A model generated the notes under the pieces. That model did not search any database. It saw nothing but the letters and a program-made list of their open reading frames with translations, and had not been told where the DNA came from. Positions 36,899-46,549 of a stretch of DNA of 64,000 bases are shown here, piece by piece. Both the position numbers and the translations under genes were made by a program. This DNA comes from Verrucomicrobiales bacterium (lineage in GTDB: Bacteria > Verrucomicrobiota > Verrucomicrobiia > Verrucomicrobiales > SLCJ01), in the NCBI GenBank assembly GCA_024636835.1, contig JAGXGH010000127.1:62001-126000 (forward strand). Direction: 5' to 3'. The stretch's first letter is position 1, and each line of letters opens with the position of its first letter.

Positions 36899-38128
36899 AT
36901 GAAGATCACTGACACAAGCCCCCCCAACATTAAAACAATTGCACTCGTCGAATGGCAGTGGCACGGCCACCACGCTACCTATTACGCTCTATTCCTAAGC
37001 TCCTTAGCAAAGCAAAATTGCAACGTCTTGGCCCTGTGCCCGAACCCCGAAGAAACCAAGAGACATATACATAAAAAATATGGAAGCGATTTCGGAAAAA
37101 ATATTACATATGTTAATCTATCCAAAATAAATCCACCACTAATGAGTCAAAAGACCGCTGGATACTACGCTTTAACACACATACTCACTTTTTTAAAATT
37201 ATCAATACTTATTCGTAAGCACGAAAAAACAATCAAAGAAAAAATCGATTTTCTTTATTATAGTTGCATTTACGATACTGAGTTCAAATATTTTAAATGG
37301 ATTGAACCAATCATCCGCAGAAAGTGGAGCGGGCTTTACCTTCACTGCAAATCATTCCATAATTCTCAATCAGAGTCTGATAATTCATCAAAAAGCCAGC
37401 CTCCTGACTTTTTTCGTAGTGAGCGACTTCATTCGCTATCCATAATTGATGAGAGCGCTGAGACCGCCGTCGCTGAATATATTCGCTGTCCAGTCAAGGT
37501 AATCCCGGATTTTTCAAATCTGGATACCAATACGGATGGGACCGACCTCTCGAAAAGTATCAGGCAATTTGCCGGCAGCAGACCAATCGTTTTATTGGCT
37601 GGTCACCTACAGCGATCAAAAGGCTGCGAAACCTTGGTGAAATGCATAAGGGAAGGGCACCTCAATGATCACACCTTCGCATTCGTTGGAAACATTTGGT
37701 GGGACAGTTTCCCAAAAGACATTCAAGATTACATGCAGAATGAAATGCAATCTGCCACAAACGTTTTTTGCCATTTTCAAAGAATCAGTGAACTAGAGTT
37801 CAATACCGTAGTTCAGACGTCAGACGTAGTATTCGGCGCCTATCTGGATTTTCCGAACAGCAGCAACCTCATGACCAAGGCTGCCGCATTCCGGAAACCT
37901 ATCATCGTTTCCTCGGGCTATCTTATGGCACAGCGTGCGGCTAAATACCGACTAGGCGAAACCATACCCGAGGGCGATCACAAAGCAGCTGAAATGGCTA
38001 TTCGTAAAATCACCAACGATCCCGACGAATGGATTTCTACAAACGAACCGAAATGGCCAGAATATACTGATGCCCATTCCGTGAAACATTTGGACGAAAC
38101 AGTGCAATGGCTAGTTAGCAAGATTTGA
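36899..38128 (+). CDS. GT-B glycosyltransferase-like protein
   Basis: From the ATG at 36899 the product is 409 residues; a TTG start at 36845 would add 18 residues. It shows a GT-B outline: IALVEWQWHGHHATYYALFL at the start, the linker-like VKVIPDFSNLD, PIVLLAGHLQRSKGCETLVK and a donor-site-like SSNLMTKAAAFRKPIIVS. The usual GT4 Glu motif is not obvious. It is one of the most AT-rich genes in the window, suggesting recent acquisition. The sugar is unknown. Confidence 0.6.
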   Translation: MKITDTSPPNIKTIALVEWQWHGHHATYYALFLSSLAKQNCNVLALCPNPEETKRHIHKKYGSDFGKNITYVNLSKINPPLMSQKTAGYYALTHILTFLKLSILIRKHEKTIKEKIDFLYYSCIYDTEFKYFKWIEPIIRRKWSGLYLHCKSFHNSQSESDNSSKSQPPDFFRSERLHSLSIIDESAETAVAEYIRCPVKVIPDFSNLDTNTDGTDLSKSIRQFAGSRPIVLLAGHLQRSKGCETLVKCIREGHLNDHTFAFVGNIWWDSFPKDIQDYMQNEMQSATNVFCHFQRISELEFNTVVQTSDVVFGAYLDFPNSSNLMTKAAAFRKPIIVSSGYLMAQRAAKYRLGETIPEGDHKAAEMAIRKITNDPDEWISTNEPKWPEYTDAHSVKHLDETVQWLVSKI

Positions 38129-38302
38129 TCTTATACCGCCTTCGAATATCAAGATGACTATTCGCCGCGAATAAGTGACATTACAATCAACCAATTATCC
38201 ACCCCATCACCTCAGATCATTACCAGAATTTGGTATCACTTGTCACTCAATTCCCACAACGCCATCACCCTCGGACGCATTCCAAAGACGGGCTTATTTA
38301 GC

Positions 38303-39100
38303 TTATTTAGTATCGACGATTTTATACCAACAGGAAGGAAGCGGCCTGTCAGTTTTACTCGCTACGTTTGAACTGTCGAGTGGGTGCGGAAAATCAACAC
38401 TGTATGAAGATTCCCCCACCCGGTCATTTCTATAAAACGTGAATTCCATATAAATAGGAACAATCAATCCCATCAAAGATACGGGTTCACAGTAGTTATT
38501 CGGATGTATATGAACACAAGTGTGATTTCGCAGCAATAACCGGAATAGATCTAATTTTTCTTTTGTAGGCGAATGAACATCATGCAACTCGATGACGATA
38601 ATTCTAAACCGGTTCAGTAATTCCTCGGAAATCGCAGGCATCACTTCATATTCATAGCCTTCGATGTCCATTTGGAGCAGCAAATCGGACTTATCGTCCT
38701 CCAAGGAATCAGCAACCCAACTGTCCAATGTGATAAAGCCGTCCCTGGCATTCCCACCTAAAAAGGTCTTCGTGAAAGAAAAGTTGGGGTGATCCAAAGG
38801 GGGCGCATCGACGGACCCATCAGCCATAAATACCTTCATCCCCCTTTCAGCACATGCCAGTTCAAAACCTGATTCAATATCAACACCCGGTGAAAAGCAC
38901 GCCTCGATTCCTTCCAAATCATCTGGAACGAGGTATCCACCGTCTCCCTCAGGCCCAAGCCTGATGAGCGGCCGACTAGGCAACACTGGGTATAACTTGG
39001 GCAACCAGCTTCTAATCCTACTCCAGTAAACGATATTTTGGAGTTTAAGTAGACAAACACCCAATAACGGGATCTTTTTTAGAAATAATTTCGCACTCAT
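38303..39100 (-). CDS. FkbM-type SAM methyltransferase
   Basis: A 265-residue protein with an N-terminal hydrophobic patch, RLGPEGDGGYLVPDDL, FSPGVDIESGFE (motif I region), and LLLQMDIEGYEYEVMPAI followed by IIVIELHD, the segment that marks FkbM-family enzymes. These O-methylate sugars or similar acceptors. It lies on the - strand between two + strand glycosyltransferase genes, with 117 bp of divergent upstream space towards 39218. Its 3' end overlaps a short CTTATTTAG direct repeat (38292-38310). Confidence 0.8.
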   Translation of the reverse strand: MSAKLFLKKIPLLGVCLLKLQNIVYWSRIRSWLPKLYPVLPSRPLIRLGPEGDGGYLVPDDLEGIEACFSPGVDIESGFELACAERGMKVFMADGSVDAPPLDHPNFSFTKTFLGGNARDGFITLDSWVADSLEDDKSDLLLQMDIEGYEYEVMPAISEELLNRFRIIVIELHDVHSPTKEKLDLFRLLLRNHTCVHIHPNNYCEPVSLMGLIVPIYMEFTFYRNDRVGESSYSVDFPHPLDSSNVASKTDRPLPSCWYKIVDTK

Positions 39101-39217
39101 CTTACGGTCTTGTCACAAAAAAACTCGATACCTTTTATCGCTCCCAAACGCATCATCCCTGAGTTTACACTCTAAATCTCGACACCTAGCATCTACCAAG
39201 CTACAGCGCAAGGCACC

Positions 39218-40405
39218 ATGTCTCTTTCTTTTTCAGATAACCTGAGTATCACAGGAATCATCGGCAGCCGATTAGTCGGAACCGACCCCTACGACCCACG
39301 GGCATGGTCGGGAATTAGTCCTTTCTTTTTCCATGCTACGCAAAACTGCGGTTTGCTGCGAAGAGCGTTCGGAGCCGACGTATCCAAACTCGATCAAGCG
39401 CTGTACCTCGCAAAAAACTTTCACCCGAAGAAATCTACCTGGCGGCAGCATTACTACCTCGACCCCGGATATCGCCGGGCTCTCACCAAAGCAGTCTCTC
39501 ACCAATTACAACCCGATGATTTTGGGGGCGGGTTTCTCCAATTTGGCGCCATGTTTGATACACCATCACTCCTGGCAGGACGCACATGGTGCACGTCTTA
39601 TCACGACGGAAATCTCGCTCTTCGACTTCGCAGCCCATTTGGTGCCGCAGGCATTGGTCAACGTAGAATCAAGCAAGCCCTGAAATACGAGCAAGACGTC
39701 TACAACGGGCTGGATCACATTTTCACCATGAGTGAATACCTCCGTCAATCGTTCATCGACGATTTTTCCATCCCTGCGGATAAGGTGACATGCATCGGCG
39801 CGGGAGTCAATTTAGAGACCATTCCTGAACTCCCCGAGGGTAAGGACTACGCGAAAAAGAAGATCCTATTCATTGGCATCGAGTTCAAGCGTAAGGGCGG
39901 CCATGTTCTGCTTGAGGCATTTGCCAAGGTGCGCGACACCCATCCAACCGCCGAACTCCACATCGTCGGCCCCGTGCCCAGCACAATCCCCGAAGCACAT
40001 CAGCCTGGTGTTGTGCTTCACGGATTCCTCAATAAACAAAACCCCGAGGATTCCCAAATCCTCCAGAAGCTACTCACTTCATCCACCCTCTTCTGCCTAC
40101 CATCACTTTATGAACCCTTCGGCATCGCCCCGGCGGAAGCCATGTTGCACGGCATACCGGCCATCGTGTCCGGCGACTGGGCGCTGGGTGAAACCGTTGA
40201 AGACGGCATAACCGGATGGCACGTTGTTCCGGAATCCGTCGATAGCTTGACCGAAACCCTGGAAGCCGCGCTTTCCGATGAACAAGCACGCACCGAACGA
40301 GGACAGCGCGCCGCAAAATCCGCCCGCGAGAGGTTCCTCTGGCCAAGCGTCATTAACCGGCTCGGCAAAAGACTCAACGAAACGGTCGCCCGCACATCTG
40401 CATGA
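39218..40405 (+). CDS. GT4 glycosyltransferase
   Basis: A 395-residue GT-B enzyme: HIFTMSEYLRQSFIDDF, KVTCIGAGVNLE, KKILFIGIEFKRKGG, and the canonical GT4 donor-site segment LPSLYEPFGIAPAEAMLHG with the two Glu residues. The N-terminal half includes SYHDGNLALRLRSPFG. Its stop overlaps the next start as ATGA, so it is coupled to the following GT4. The donor sugar is not predictable. Confidence 0.88.
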   Translation: MSLSFSDNLSITGIIGSRLVGTDPYDPRAWSGISPFFFHATQNCGLLRRAFGADVSKLDQALYLAKNFHPKKSTWRQHYYLDPGYRRALTKAVSHQLQPDDFGGGFLQFGAMFDTPSLLAGRTWCTSYHDGNLALRLRSPFGAAGIGQRRIKQALKYEQDVYNGLDHIFTMSEYLRQSFIDDFSIPADKVTCIGAGVNLETIPELPEGKDYAKKKILFIGIEFKRKGGHVLLEAFAKVRDTHPTAELHIVGPVPSTIPEAHQPGVVLHGFLNKQNPEDSQILQKLLTSSTLFCLPSLYEPFGIAPAEAMLHGIPAIVSGDWALGETVEDGITGWHVVPESVDSLTETLEAALSDEQARTERGQRAAKSARERFLWPSVINRLGKRLNETVARTSA

Positions 40406-41598
40406 ACGTTCTTTTCATCTCCAATCTCTTCCCCGACGAAAAGGAATCGTATCGAGGACTGGACAACGCCGTGGTGCTTCACCACCTCGTCGCAAGCGGC
40501 AAGGCCACCGTCAAATCACTCGCCTTGCGGCCACGCCTGTCATTATCGCTGTCCGGAAACAAACTCGAGCTTTCTCCGCGTGCTAGAGATGCAGAGCTTC
40601 ATCCGGAATTTCATGCCATTCCCTACATCCCAAAAGTGGGTGGAGCCTTCAATGCCCGGCTCGCGGCCAACTACCTCACCACGGTACTCCAATCCACGTT
40701 CAGCACTTACAAGCCGGACGTCATTCTCACTTCGTGGTTGTTTCCCGACGCCGCCGCTACGGTGAAAGCCTGCCACAGGCTTGGAAACCAAACGCCCATC
40801 GTCATGATCGCCCAAGGGAGCGACGTCCACCGCTATTTACAATCCTCCACCCGATGCAGACAAATCATCGAAAGCATCAAGTCGTCAAACGTCTGTAATG
40901 TGATCACCCGCAGCCGAAGGCTAAGTGAGCTTCTCGCCGAGGCCGGTGCACCAACAGAAAAGTTGCGAACCATTTACAACGGCATCGACCAAGGTGTTTT
41001 TCACCCACCTACCATTCCTCGATACCCCACACCGGCCTCCCCACTCTACCTCACCGTGGGCAACCTACTGCCAGTGAAGAATCAAAGCATGCTGATCGAA
41101 GCCCTGGCGCTCTTAAACATCTCGCGGAAATCGAAAGGGCAGCAACCCGCACGTCTCACCATTGCTGGCAAAGGCCCGCTCAGAACCGAGCTCGAAAATC
41201 TAGCCGAGCGCCTCGGAGAAGGTAGCAACGTACATTTGACTGGACCATTGCCCGCGGAGCAAGTCGCCGACGCCATGCGGTCCGCCGATTATTTCTGCAT
41301 GAGTAGTTTGAATGAGGGATTTCCTAATGTGCTTCTCGAAGCCATGGCCTGCTCACTACCTATCATCTCCACTGACGTAGGAGGAATTGCGGAACTCGTT
41401 CGTACCTATGCCACAGGACAACTCGTCCCCTCCGAAAACACCGAAGCCATGGCTCTGGCTATGGAAACGCAGTTCACCACGGCAAGCCTGCAACAGGACG
41501 CAAACCCAGCGGTGAAGGATTGGACAGCTGTCGCACAAGATTACGCACTGATTCTCAACAGGGCAGTCAATCGACCATCCAAAGAGGGGGCTGATTAA
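40402..41598 (+). CDS. GT4 glycosyltransferase
   Basis: A 398-residue GT-B enzyme: NVLFISNLFPDEKESYRG at the start, VMIAQGSDVHRYL, LRTIYNGIDQGVFHP, LYLTVGNLLPVKNQSMLIEA and SSLNEGFPNVLLEAMACSLP. The set matches the family of colanic-acid or teichuronic-acid type GT4 enzymes. It overlaps the previous GT4 by 4 bp. A 153-bp gap without a clear gene separates it from the O-antigen ligase-type gene. Confidence 0.88.
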   Translation: MNVLFISNLFPDEKESYRGLDNAVVLHHLVASGKATVKSLALRPRLSLSLSGNKLELSPRARDAELHPEFHAIPYIPKVGGAFNARLAANYLTTVLQSTFSTYKPDVILTSWLFPDAAATVKACHRLGNQTPIVMIAQGSDVHRYLQSSTRCRQIIESIKSSNVCNVITRSRRLSELLAEAGAPTEKLRTIYNGIDQGVFHPPTIPRYPTPASPLYLTVGNLLPVKNQSMLIEALALLNISRKSKGQQPARLTIAGKGPLRTELENLAERLGEGSNVHLTGPLPAEQVADAMRSADYFCMSSLNEGFPNVLLEAMACSLPIISTDVGGIAELVRTYATGQLVPSENTEAMALAMETQFTTASLQQDANPAVKDWTAVAQDYALILNRAVNRPSKEGAD

Positions 41599-41751
41599 CC
41601 ACGATCAAAAAATCACCTGTCATTTAGAGCATCAGCGTGTAATACATTTCCCGCATAATGCTAAGCCCCTTGTGAATCACTTCGAAAGAGAACAGATTCA
41701 CACGAAGTCCGACCCAGCACTATTCGCCTGATTGCCCCGCATCTCATCGAC

Positions 41752-43257
41752 ATGGAAGCCACACTACCAAGCCGCGTCGCATTACGCCCGCCCCTTGCGA
41801 ACGAACGCACCCAACCGATGGGTTGGGATTTGCGAATGGCGATTCTCTTCCTCTTCTTCTATTATATCCGCCCACAAGACTGGGTGGCAGGAATGGACGG
41901 GGTCAATATTATTCAGCCACTCATTCTTGGCTGGTGCTTTGCCATCTTCAACGAGCGCAGTCTTGCGAAGCAAAAGTTCTTCGAAACCCCGCTCGACTGG
42001 TTGATGGCCATCTACCTGGGCTACACCGCTTTCAGCTCGGACGCCGCATTCGACACCTTCAAAGGCTTCATGCCAAACACCGCGTTCTATTTCCTTACCC
42101 TGTTCAGTCTGAATACGATCGAAAAGTTGAAAACCTACCTCAAGTGGTGGTTGTTGATGATCGCAGCGGTAGCATTGATCGCCGTCCTCAGCCTCTACGG
42201 CATTGATATCACCGGCGCGCGTGACATGACAGCACGCAATGCGGGGCGTTTGTGCATTGGAACTTGGATGCACAGAAACCCAAACGCCCTTGGTCACAGC
42301 GTGACCGTTCTCTTTGCCGCAGGCTATTTTTACTACTTCTGGCGCGGAACGGCTACCGGAAGAACCCTCGCCTACCCAATTATCAGCTTTATCGCCGGCC
42401 ATTGCGTACTCGCAACCGAGTCGAAAGGCGCCTTCGTCGTCGGAGCGGGACTACTCGTGATGATTTTCGTGATTGGCAGACCGTGGAAAATGAAAATCCT
42501 CGCGCTGAGTGCTGCTCTATCCTTGGGCATTTCCGCGATCAGTTTCCTCCCGCGCATGAACCAGCTCAACACCGATAACTTGGCGAGCGTGCCCGGCGTC
42601 GCTGGACGACTGATGGCATGGGATGTGGCGCGCGAAGTCTTTCGAACCGAACCCACGGGAGCAGGCTACAAAAGGTTTGCCGCATACATCAACTGGGAAG
42701 GGGAGACCCAGTGGAAGGCCACCCACAGTAGCTACGTACAAATCGGTGGTGATCTCGGTCGCTACGGACTGTTTATCTTTGTCGCTATTCTCTGGGCCTC
42801 GGCATTCACTCTGATGCGCCTGGCAAAAATCGGCGAGCGCCTTCCCGATGACTACGAACGCTGTCGAAGAGTCATCTTCGTTTTACTTCTCGGTTACGTC
42901 TTCACCAGTTGGATGGCCAACAAGGAATACCATCCTGAATACTTCCTCTTCACTGCATGTGCCGCGTCCCTGCAACGTCTTGTCATGCGCAGAGCTGGCG
43001 AGACAGAGGATCAGACTATCGAGGAACCGAAAATCACCCCTATCAACAGACCAACCCGGCAATCACGAGAGATCGTTCGAACCACAAGCCAACTTCAGTC
43101 AAAACGCCTGAAGACCGAAGTCGAGCACGAAGAGGAAGAATTCAATCCAGTGAAGGCAAGCAACTGGAAATTCAACCTCATTCACATCCTTATCAGTATC
43201 GTGCTCACTTACGCAGTATATTGGTACTGGTCTGACCAAATCAACAGCAACTTGTAA
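41752..43257 (+). CDS. O-antigen ligase/polymerase-family membrane protein
   Basis: A 501-residue protein with about eleven membrane segments. It has FYYIRPQDW near the start, as in the O-glycosylation ligases described next to exosortases, a large loop around residues 270-330 holding AGRLMAWDVAREVF and THSSYVQIGGDLG (typical of the Wzy_C/ligase region), and a polar cytoplasmic stretch (about 400-475) before a final membrane segment. It either polymerises repeat units or ligates glycan to an acceptor. Which of the two cannot be decided from sequence. Confidence 0.82.
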   Translation: MEATLPSRVALRPPLANERTQPMGWDLRMAILFLFFYYIRPQDWVAGMDGVNIIQPLILGWCFAIFNERSLAKQKFFETPLDWLMAIYLGYTAFSSDAAFDTFKGFMPNTAFYFLTLFSLNTIEKLKTYLKWWLLMIAAVALIAVLSLYGIDITGARDMTARNAGRLCIGTWMHRNPNALGHSVTVLFAAGYFYYFWRGTATGRTLAYPIISFIAGHCVLATESKGAFVVGAGLLVMIFVIGRPWKMKILALSAALSLGISAISFLPRMNQLNTDNLASVPGVAGRLMAWDVAREVFRTEPTGAGYKRFAAYINWEGETQWKATHSSYVQIGGDLGRYGLFIFVAILWASAFTLMRLAKIGERLPDDYERCRRVIFVLLLGYVFTSWMANKEYHPEYFLFTACAASLQRLVMRRAGETEDQTIEEPKITPINRPTRQSREIVRTTSQLQSKRLKTEVEHEEEEFNPVKASNWKFNLIHILISIVLTYAVYWYWSDQINSNL

Positions 43258-43285
43258 TGCCATTTGCCCATTACTATTTTAAACC

Positions 43286-44425
43286 GTGACTCAGCTCAAA
43301 CGGATTCACATTCTGCACGTCGTCTATTCTCTCGATGTGGGAGGCATGGAGAACGGTGTCGTCAATATTTCCAATCGCCTCGATCCAAAGAAATTCAAAA
43401 CCACCATCGCCTGCATCGGCCCCAGGGGGAGACTTGCCGACAGGCTCTTGCCCGATACAAAAGTCATCTGTCTTGAAAAGCCCAACGGCATCAGCATTCG
43501 CACCGCCAGTGCCCTACGGTCGCTGATAGCCCGTGAACGCCCCAGTGTCGTCCACACCCACAACCTCGCCCCGTTAATATACGCCGCACTCGCTAGAGTG
43601 ATCGCTTTTGGCAGGTACTTCCCTCCTATCCTCCATGGAGAACACGCCCAGCTTCAGTCTTGGGAAGCCTCAGGAAAACGACGGCTCGGTAGAAACCTCC
43701 TCTATCGCTTCACCAGCAAAACGCATTCCGTTTCCACAATGTTGACCAAACACCTCCAGGAAATCGGCCTCCCCTGCCCGGACATGCACTCGATTATCAA
43801 TGGCGTCGATTCAGAAAAGTTTCACCCCGCCGCTGACCGCAAGACCGCAAAGCTAAGCGTTGACCTCCCCCCCGACAGTACAATCATCGGCTACTCCGCC
43901 CGCTTCGCCAAGTTCAAGCGGCACACCTTACTGCTCGAGGCTTTTCATACCATCGCGTCCCAAATACCCGACGCAAGACTTCTCTTTGTAGGCGACGGAA
44001 ATGACGCCACACAGCAAGTTCTCGACGCGGTCGCCGCCCACCCATTCAAGGACCGCATTCACCTCACTGGATTCCAACAGGACCCTTCACCCTACTACCG
44101 TGCCATGGATTTGCACGTTATGGTCTCCTCACACGAAGGCCTTTCCAACGCAATTCTCGAAAGCATGGCGTCTGGAGTTCCCAACCTTCTGCACCCTGCC
44201 TGTGGTGCCGTCGAGGTGGTCACCGACAACCACGACGGCCTCGTTCGCCCGCTGAATGACGCGCCAACAGTATCCGCCGCTATCCTGTCCGCCCTGTCCA
44301 ATATGGACAAGCTGCGCCAGTTAGGTATGAATGCCAGGACCACGGCGCTTGAACGATTTTCCATCGACTCTATGATCAATGCCTATGCGGAGCTTTATCG
44401 CGCATGCATCCCCGCCAGTAAATAA
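43286..44425 (+). CDS. GT4 sugar transferase, PEP-CTERM/EpsH1-associated type (Stp2-like)
   Basis: Starts at GTG, giving 379 residues. The N-terminus ILHVVYSLDVGGMENGVVN followed by ISNRLDP is the hallmark of the sugar transferases found in PEP-CTERM/EpsH1 loci. It also has VVHTHNLAPLIYA, HGEHAQLQ, SIINGVDSEKFHP, TIIGYSARFAKFKRH and SSHEGLSNAILESMASG. Its stop overlaps the next ATG (44425). Together with the GT at 22208 it links the glycan cluster to the exosortase system. Confidence 0.88.
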   Translation: MTQLKRIHILHVVYSLDVGGMENGVVNISNRLDPKKFKTTIACIGPRGRLADRLLPDTKVICLEKPNGISIRTASALRSLIARERPSVVHTHNLAPLIYAALARVIAFGRYFPPILHGEHAQLQSWEASGKRRLGRNLLYRFTSKTHSVSTMLTKHLQEIGLPCPDMHSIINGVDSEKFHPAADRKTAKLSVDLPPDSTIIGYSARFAKFKRHTLLLEAFHTIASQIPDARLLFVGDGNDATQQVLDAVAAHPFKDRIHLTGFQQDPSPYYRAMDLHVMVSSHEGLSNAILESMASGVPNLLHPACGAVEVVTDNHDGLVRPLNDAPTVSAAILSALSNMDKLRQLGMNARTTALERFSIDSMINAYAELYRACIPASK

Positions 44426-45567
44426 TGAAGTTCTTGCTTGTCACCACCCACCCCGGAATCGGTGCCAGTGAATTCCTCTGGATGCAAACCGCACATCAAC
44501 TCACCCAATCAGGACATCAGGTACATGTGGCCATGCCCAGGCCCATCCATCTCGACCGCAGTTCCCGGATACCTGTCCTCGACACTCATCACATTCCCCA
44601 CACCTACCTTTCCCACTCCCCTCTGGGCTTTCGAATCCCCGTAATTTCTCCCCTACGATTCTGGGCATCGAATTTAGGTAAGGCCATACATCACTACCAA
44701 CCCGATTTCATCCTCCTCTCGAACGGATCACTGATTGATTCCCAGCCCTTGGCGAACACACTAACGGACGCCGGTATTTCCTACGCCACCATAGACAATG
44801 GTGTGTTTGCCGCAAATTGGCCCGATGACACGCAAATCCCACGTCTCCGCTCTCTTTATACCGGCGCTATCGCGAATTTCTTTGTCTCCGAAGCCTCCCG
44901 AAAGCTGGCGGAAACTCAACTCGCCACCACCTTCAATAATCCCATACTCGCTTATAATCCATACCTGGTGGATTATGACCAAGATTGCCCATGGCCCGAC
45001 AACAGCAATGGGATTCATGTCGCGTGCGTCGGCCGACTCCACCCCCGTCACAAAGGCCAGGACATCCTACTACAAGCTTTCGCCCTTCCCCATTGGCGCG
45101 ACTATCCCACAGAGATCCATTTGCATTTTTATGGCGACGGCCCCAACGCAGCGTCCATCAAGGAACTCGCGAAACAACTCGATCTCAAAAATGTCCACTT
45201 CCACGGACACATGCATGACGTCGCTGCCATCTGGAAATCCTGCCACCTTCTCGCCATGCCCTCGCGCCAGGAGAACCTCCCGCTCACCTTAGTCGAGAGC
45301 ATGTTTTGCGGCAGACCCTGTGTTGCCACCCCGGTTGACGGCATCCCGGAAATCGTCGACGACGGCAAAACGGGCTTCCTCTCCCCCTCTACGAACGTTC
45401 AGGATTACGCAAAGACATTGACAAGAGCTTTCGACCAATTGTCAGACTGGCCGGCAATCGGCCAAGCTGCCCGCCAAAAAGCCCAGTCGCTTTTTCCACG
45501 CGACCCCGCCCAGCTTTTTGCCGACAAACTCATAGAACTCGCCACGAAACCCCAAGGAAACACCTGA
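44425..45567 (+). CDS. GT4 glycosyltransferase, copy B of a duplicated pair
   Basis: A 380-residue GT-B enzyme, paralogous to the protein at 27720: ATIDNGVFAANWPDD, ANFFVSEASRKLAETQL, VACVGRLHPRHKGQDILLQ, HGHMHDVAAIWKSCH and MPSRQENLPLTLVESMFCG. It starts at the last base of the previous gene and is followed 4 bp later by methyltransferase copy B, so the pair order is reversed relative to copy A at 26.8-28.9 kb. Confidence 0.87.
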   Translation: MKFLLVTTHPGIGASEFLWMQTAHQLTQSGHQVHVAMPRPIHLDRSSRIPVLDTHHIPHTYLSHSPLGFRIPVISPLRFWASNLGKAIHHYQPDFILLSNGSLIDSQPLANTLTDAGISYATIDNGVFAANWPDDTQIPRLRSLYTGAIANFFVSEASRKLAETQLATTFNNPILAYNPYLVDYDQDCPWPDNSNGIHVACVGRLHPRHKGQDILLQAFALPHWRDYPTEIHLHFYGDGPNAASIKELAKQLDLKNVHFHGHMHDVAAIWKSCHLLAMPSRQENLPLTLVESMFCGRPCVATPVDGIPEIVDDGKTGFLSPSTNVQDYAKTLTRAFDQLSDWPAIGQAARQKAQSLFPRDPAQLFADKLIELATKPQGNT

Positions 45568-45571
45568 CCCT

Positions 45572-46405
45572 ATGCCACGCGTCGAAACCATTGAGCGAAT
45601 CTCACCAGGCACCCTTGAATGGGAGCTCTATCACGCCACCCACGAGGCCCGCTATTTACAATTCGCAGCGGAATGTAAAGGAAAAGAGGTACTTGATGCG
45701 GCATGCGGCACCGGATACGGCACCCGTCTGCTCGCCAACGCCGGCTCACGTTTTGTGACGGGCATCGACTACTCCCAGGAAGCGATCGACACCGCGAAGA
45801 GCCGATTCCCCCACCCCAACGCAAGCTATGTTACCGGCGATTGCTTGTCCCTCCCCTTTGCCGACGAGTGCTTCGATGCCGTTTACAGTTTCGAGACGAT
45901 CGAGCACCTCCACTCCCCTGCCGAGTTCTTAGCCGAAATCAAGCGGGTACTACGCCCTGGCGGCTCGCTTTTCCTGAGTTGCCCGAATGCACTCACCCGC
46001 ACCCGTCACCCGACCCTTCCGGTTCCCAACCCCCATCACCATTCCGAAATGACCCTTTCGGCACTCTTTGAGACCATCTCCCCTCATTTCACAGTCACGT
46101 CCGCCTTCCATCAAAGCCCCGCGATCGACCAGGTGACCGCCCGCCACATGGAACATCTCAATGATTGCTGGAGCCGATCATTTCTCGTCCGCGCGGAAAA
46201 CGCCATTCGCCGGGCGCTGGGCAAACAAGTTCTCAGACCAAACCCCAAACTCCCCGATCTACAAAGCCCACTCAACCTTAGCCGCCACGATTTCTTCCAT
46301 ATCGCGCCAATCCCCCACTGGAATGGCATCACCGGTCCCTGGGAAACAGAAGCCCTTGCGTTCGTTCTCCACCTTAACAAAGCTGACCGTCAAGCGCGGC
46401 AATGA
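45572..46405 (+). CDS. Class I SAM methyltransferase, copy B of a duplicated pair
   Basis: A 277-residue methyltransferase: VLDAACGTGYGTRLLANAG (motif I), VTGIDYSQEAIDTA, DCLSLPFADECFDAV, SFETIEHL, LRPGGSLFLSCPN. It is paralogous to the protein at 26759 over most of its length, including HHSEMTLSALFE against HFSEMTFEELT and FHQSPAIDQVTARH against FHQSPSLDQITALH. It closes a coupled run of three genes (43286-46405). Confidence 0.87.
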   Translation: MPRVETIERISPGTLEWELYHATHEARYLQFAAECKGKEVLDAACGTGYGTRLLANAGSRFVTGIDYSQEAIDTAKSRFPHPNASYVTGDCLSLPFADECFDAVYSFETIEHLHSPAEFLAEIKRVLRPGGSLFLSCPNALTRTRHPTLPVPNPHHHSEMTLSALFETISPHFTVTSAFHQSPAIDQVTARHMEHLNDCWSRSFLVRAENAIRRALGKQVLRPNPKLPDLQSPLNLSRHDFFHIAPIPHWNGITGPWETEALAFVLHLNKADRQARQ

Positions 46406-46549
46406 TCCAAACCGTAGACCAAATTCTCTCAAATCTGCGCAAATCCGCAAAAGCATACAAAATCCAGTAATAATTTTAAAAAACAGCTTGCAGGCTATCG
46501 CGTTAAATGATTAGTCTCTACCTGTATAGGTATTCCCACACCATTTCTC

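Noticed and set aside
46440-46549. Possible sigma-54-type promoter before the PEP-CTERM gene
   Set aside because: Some PEP-CTERM genes have such promoters, but no GG/GC pair with the correct spacing is visible here.
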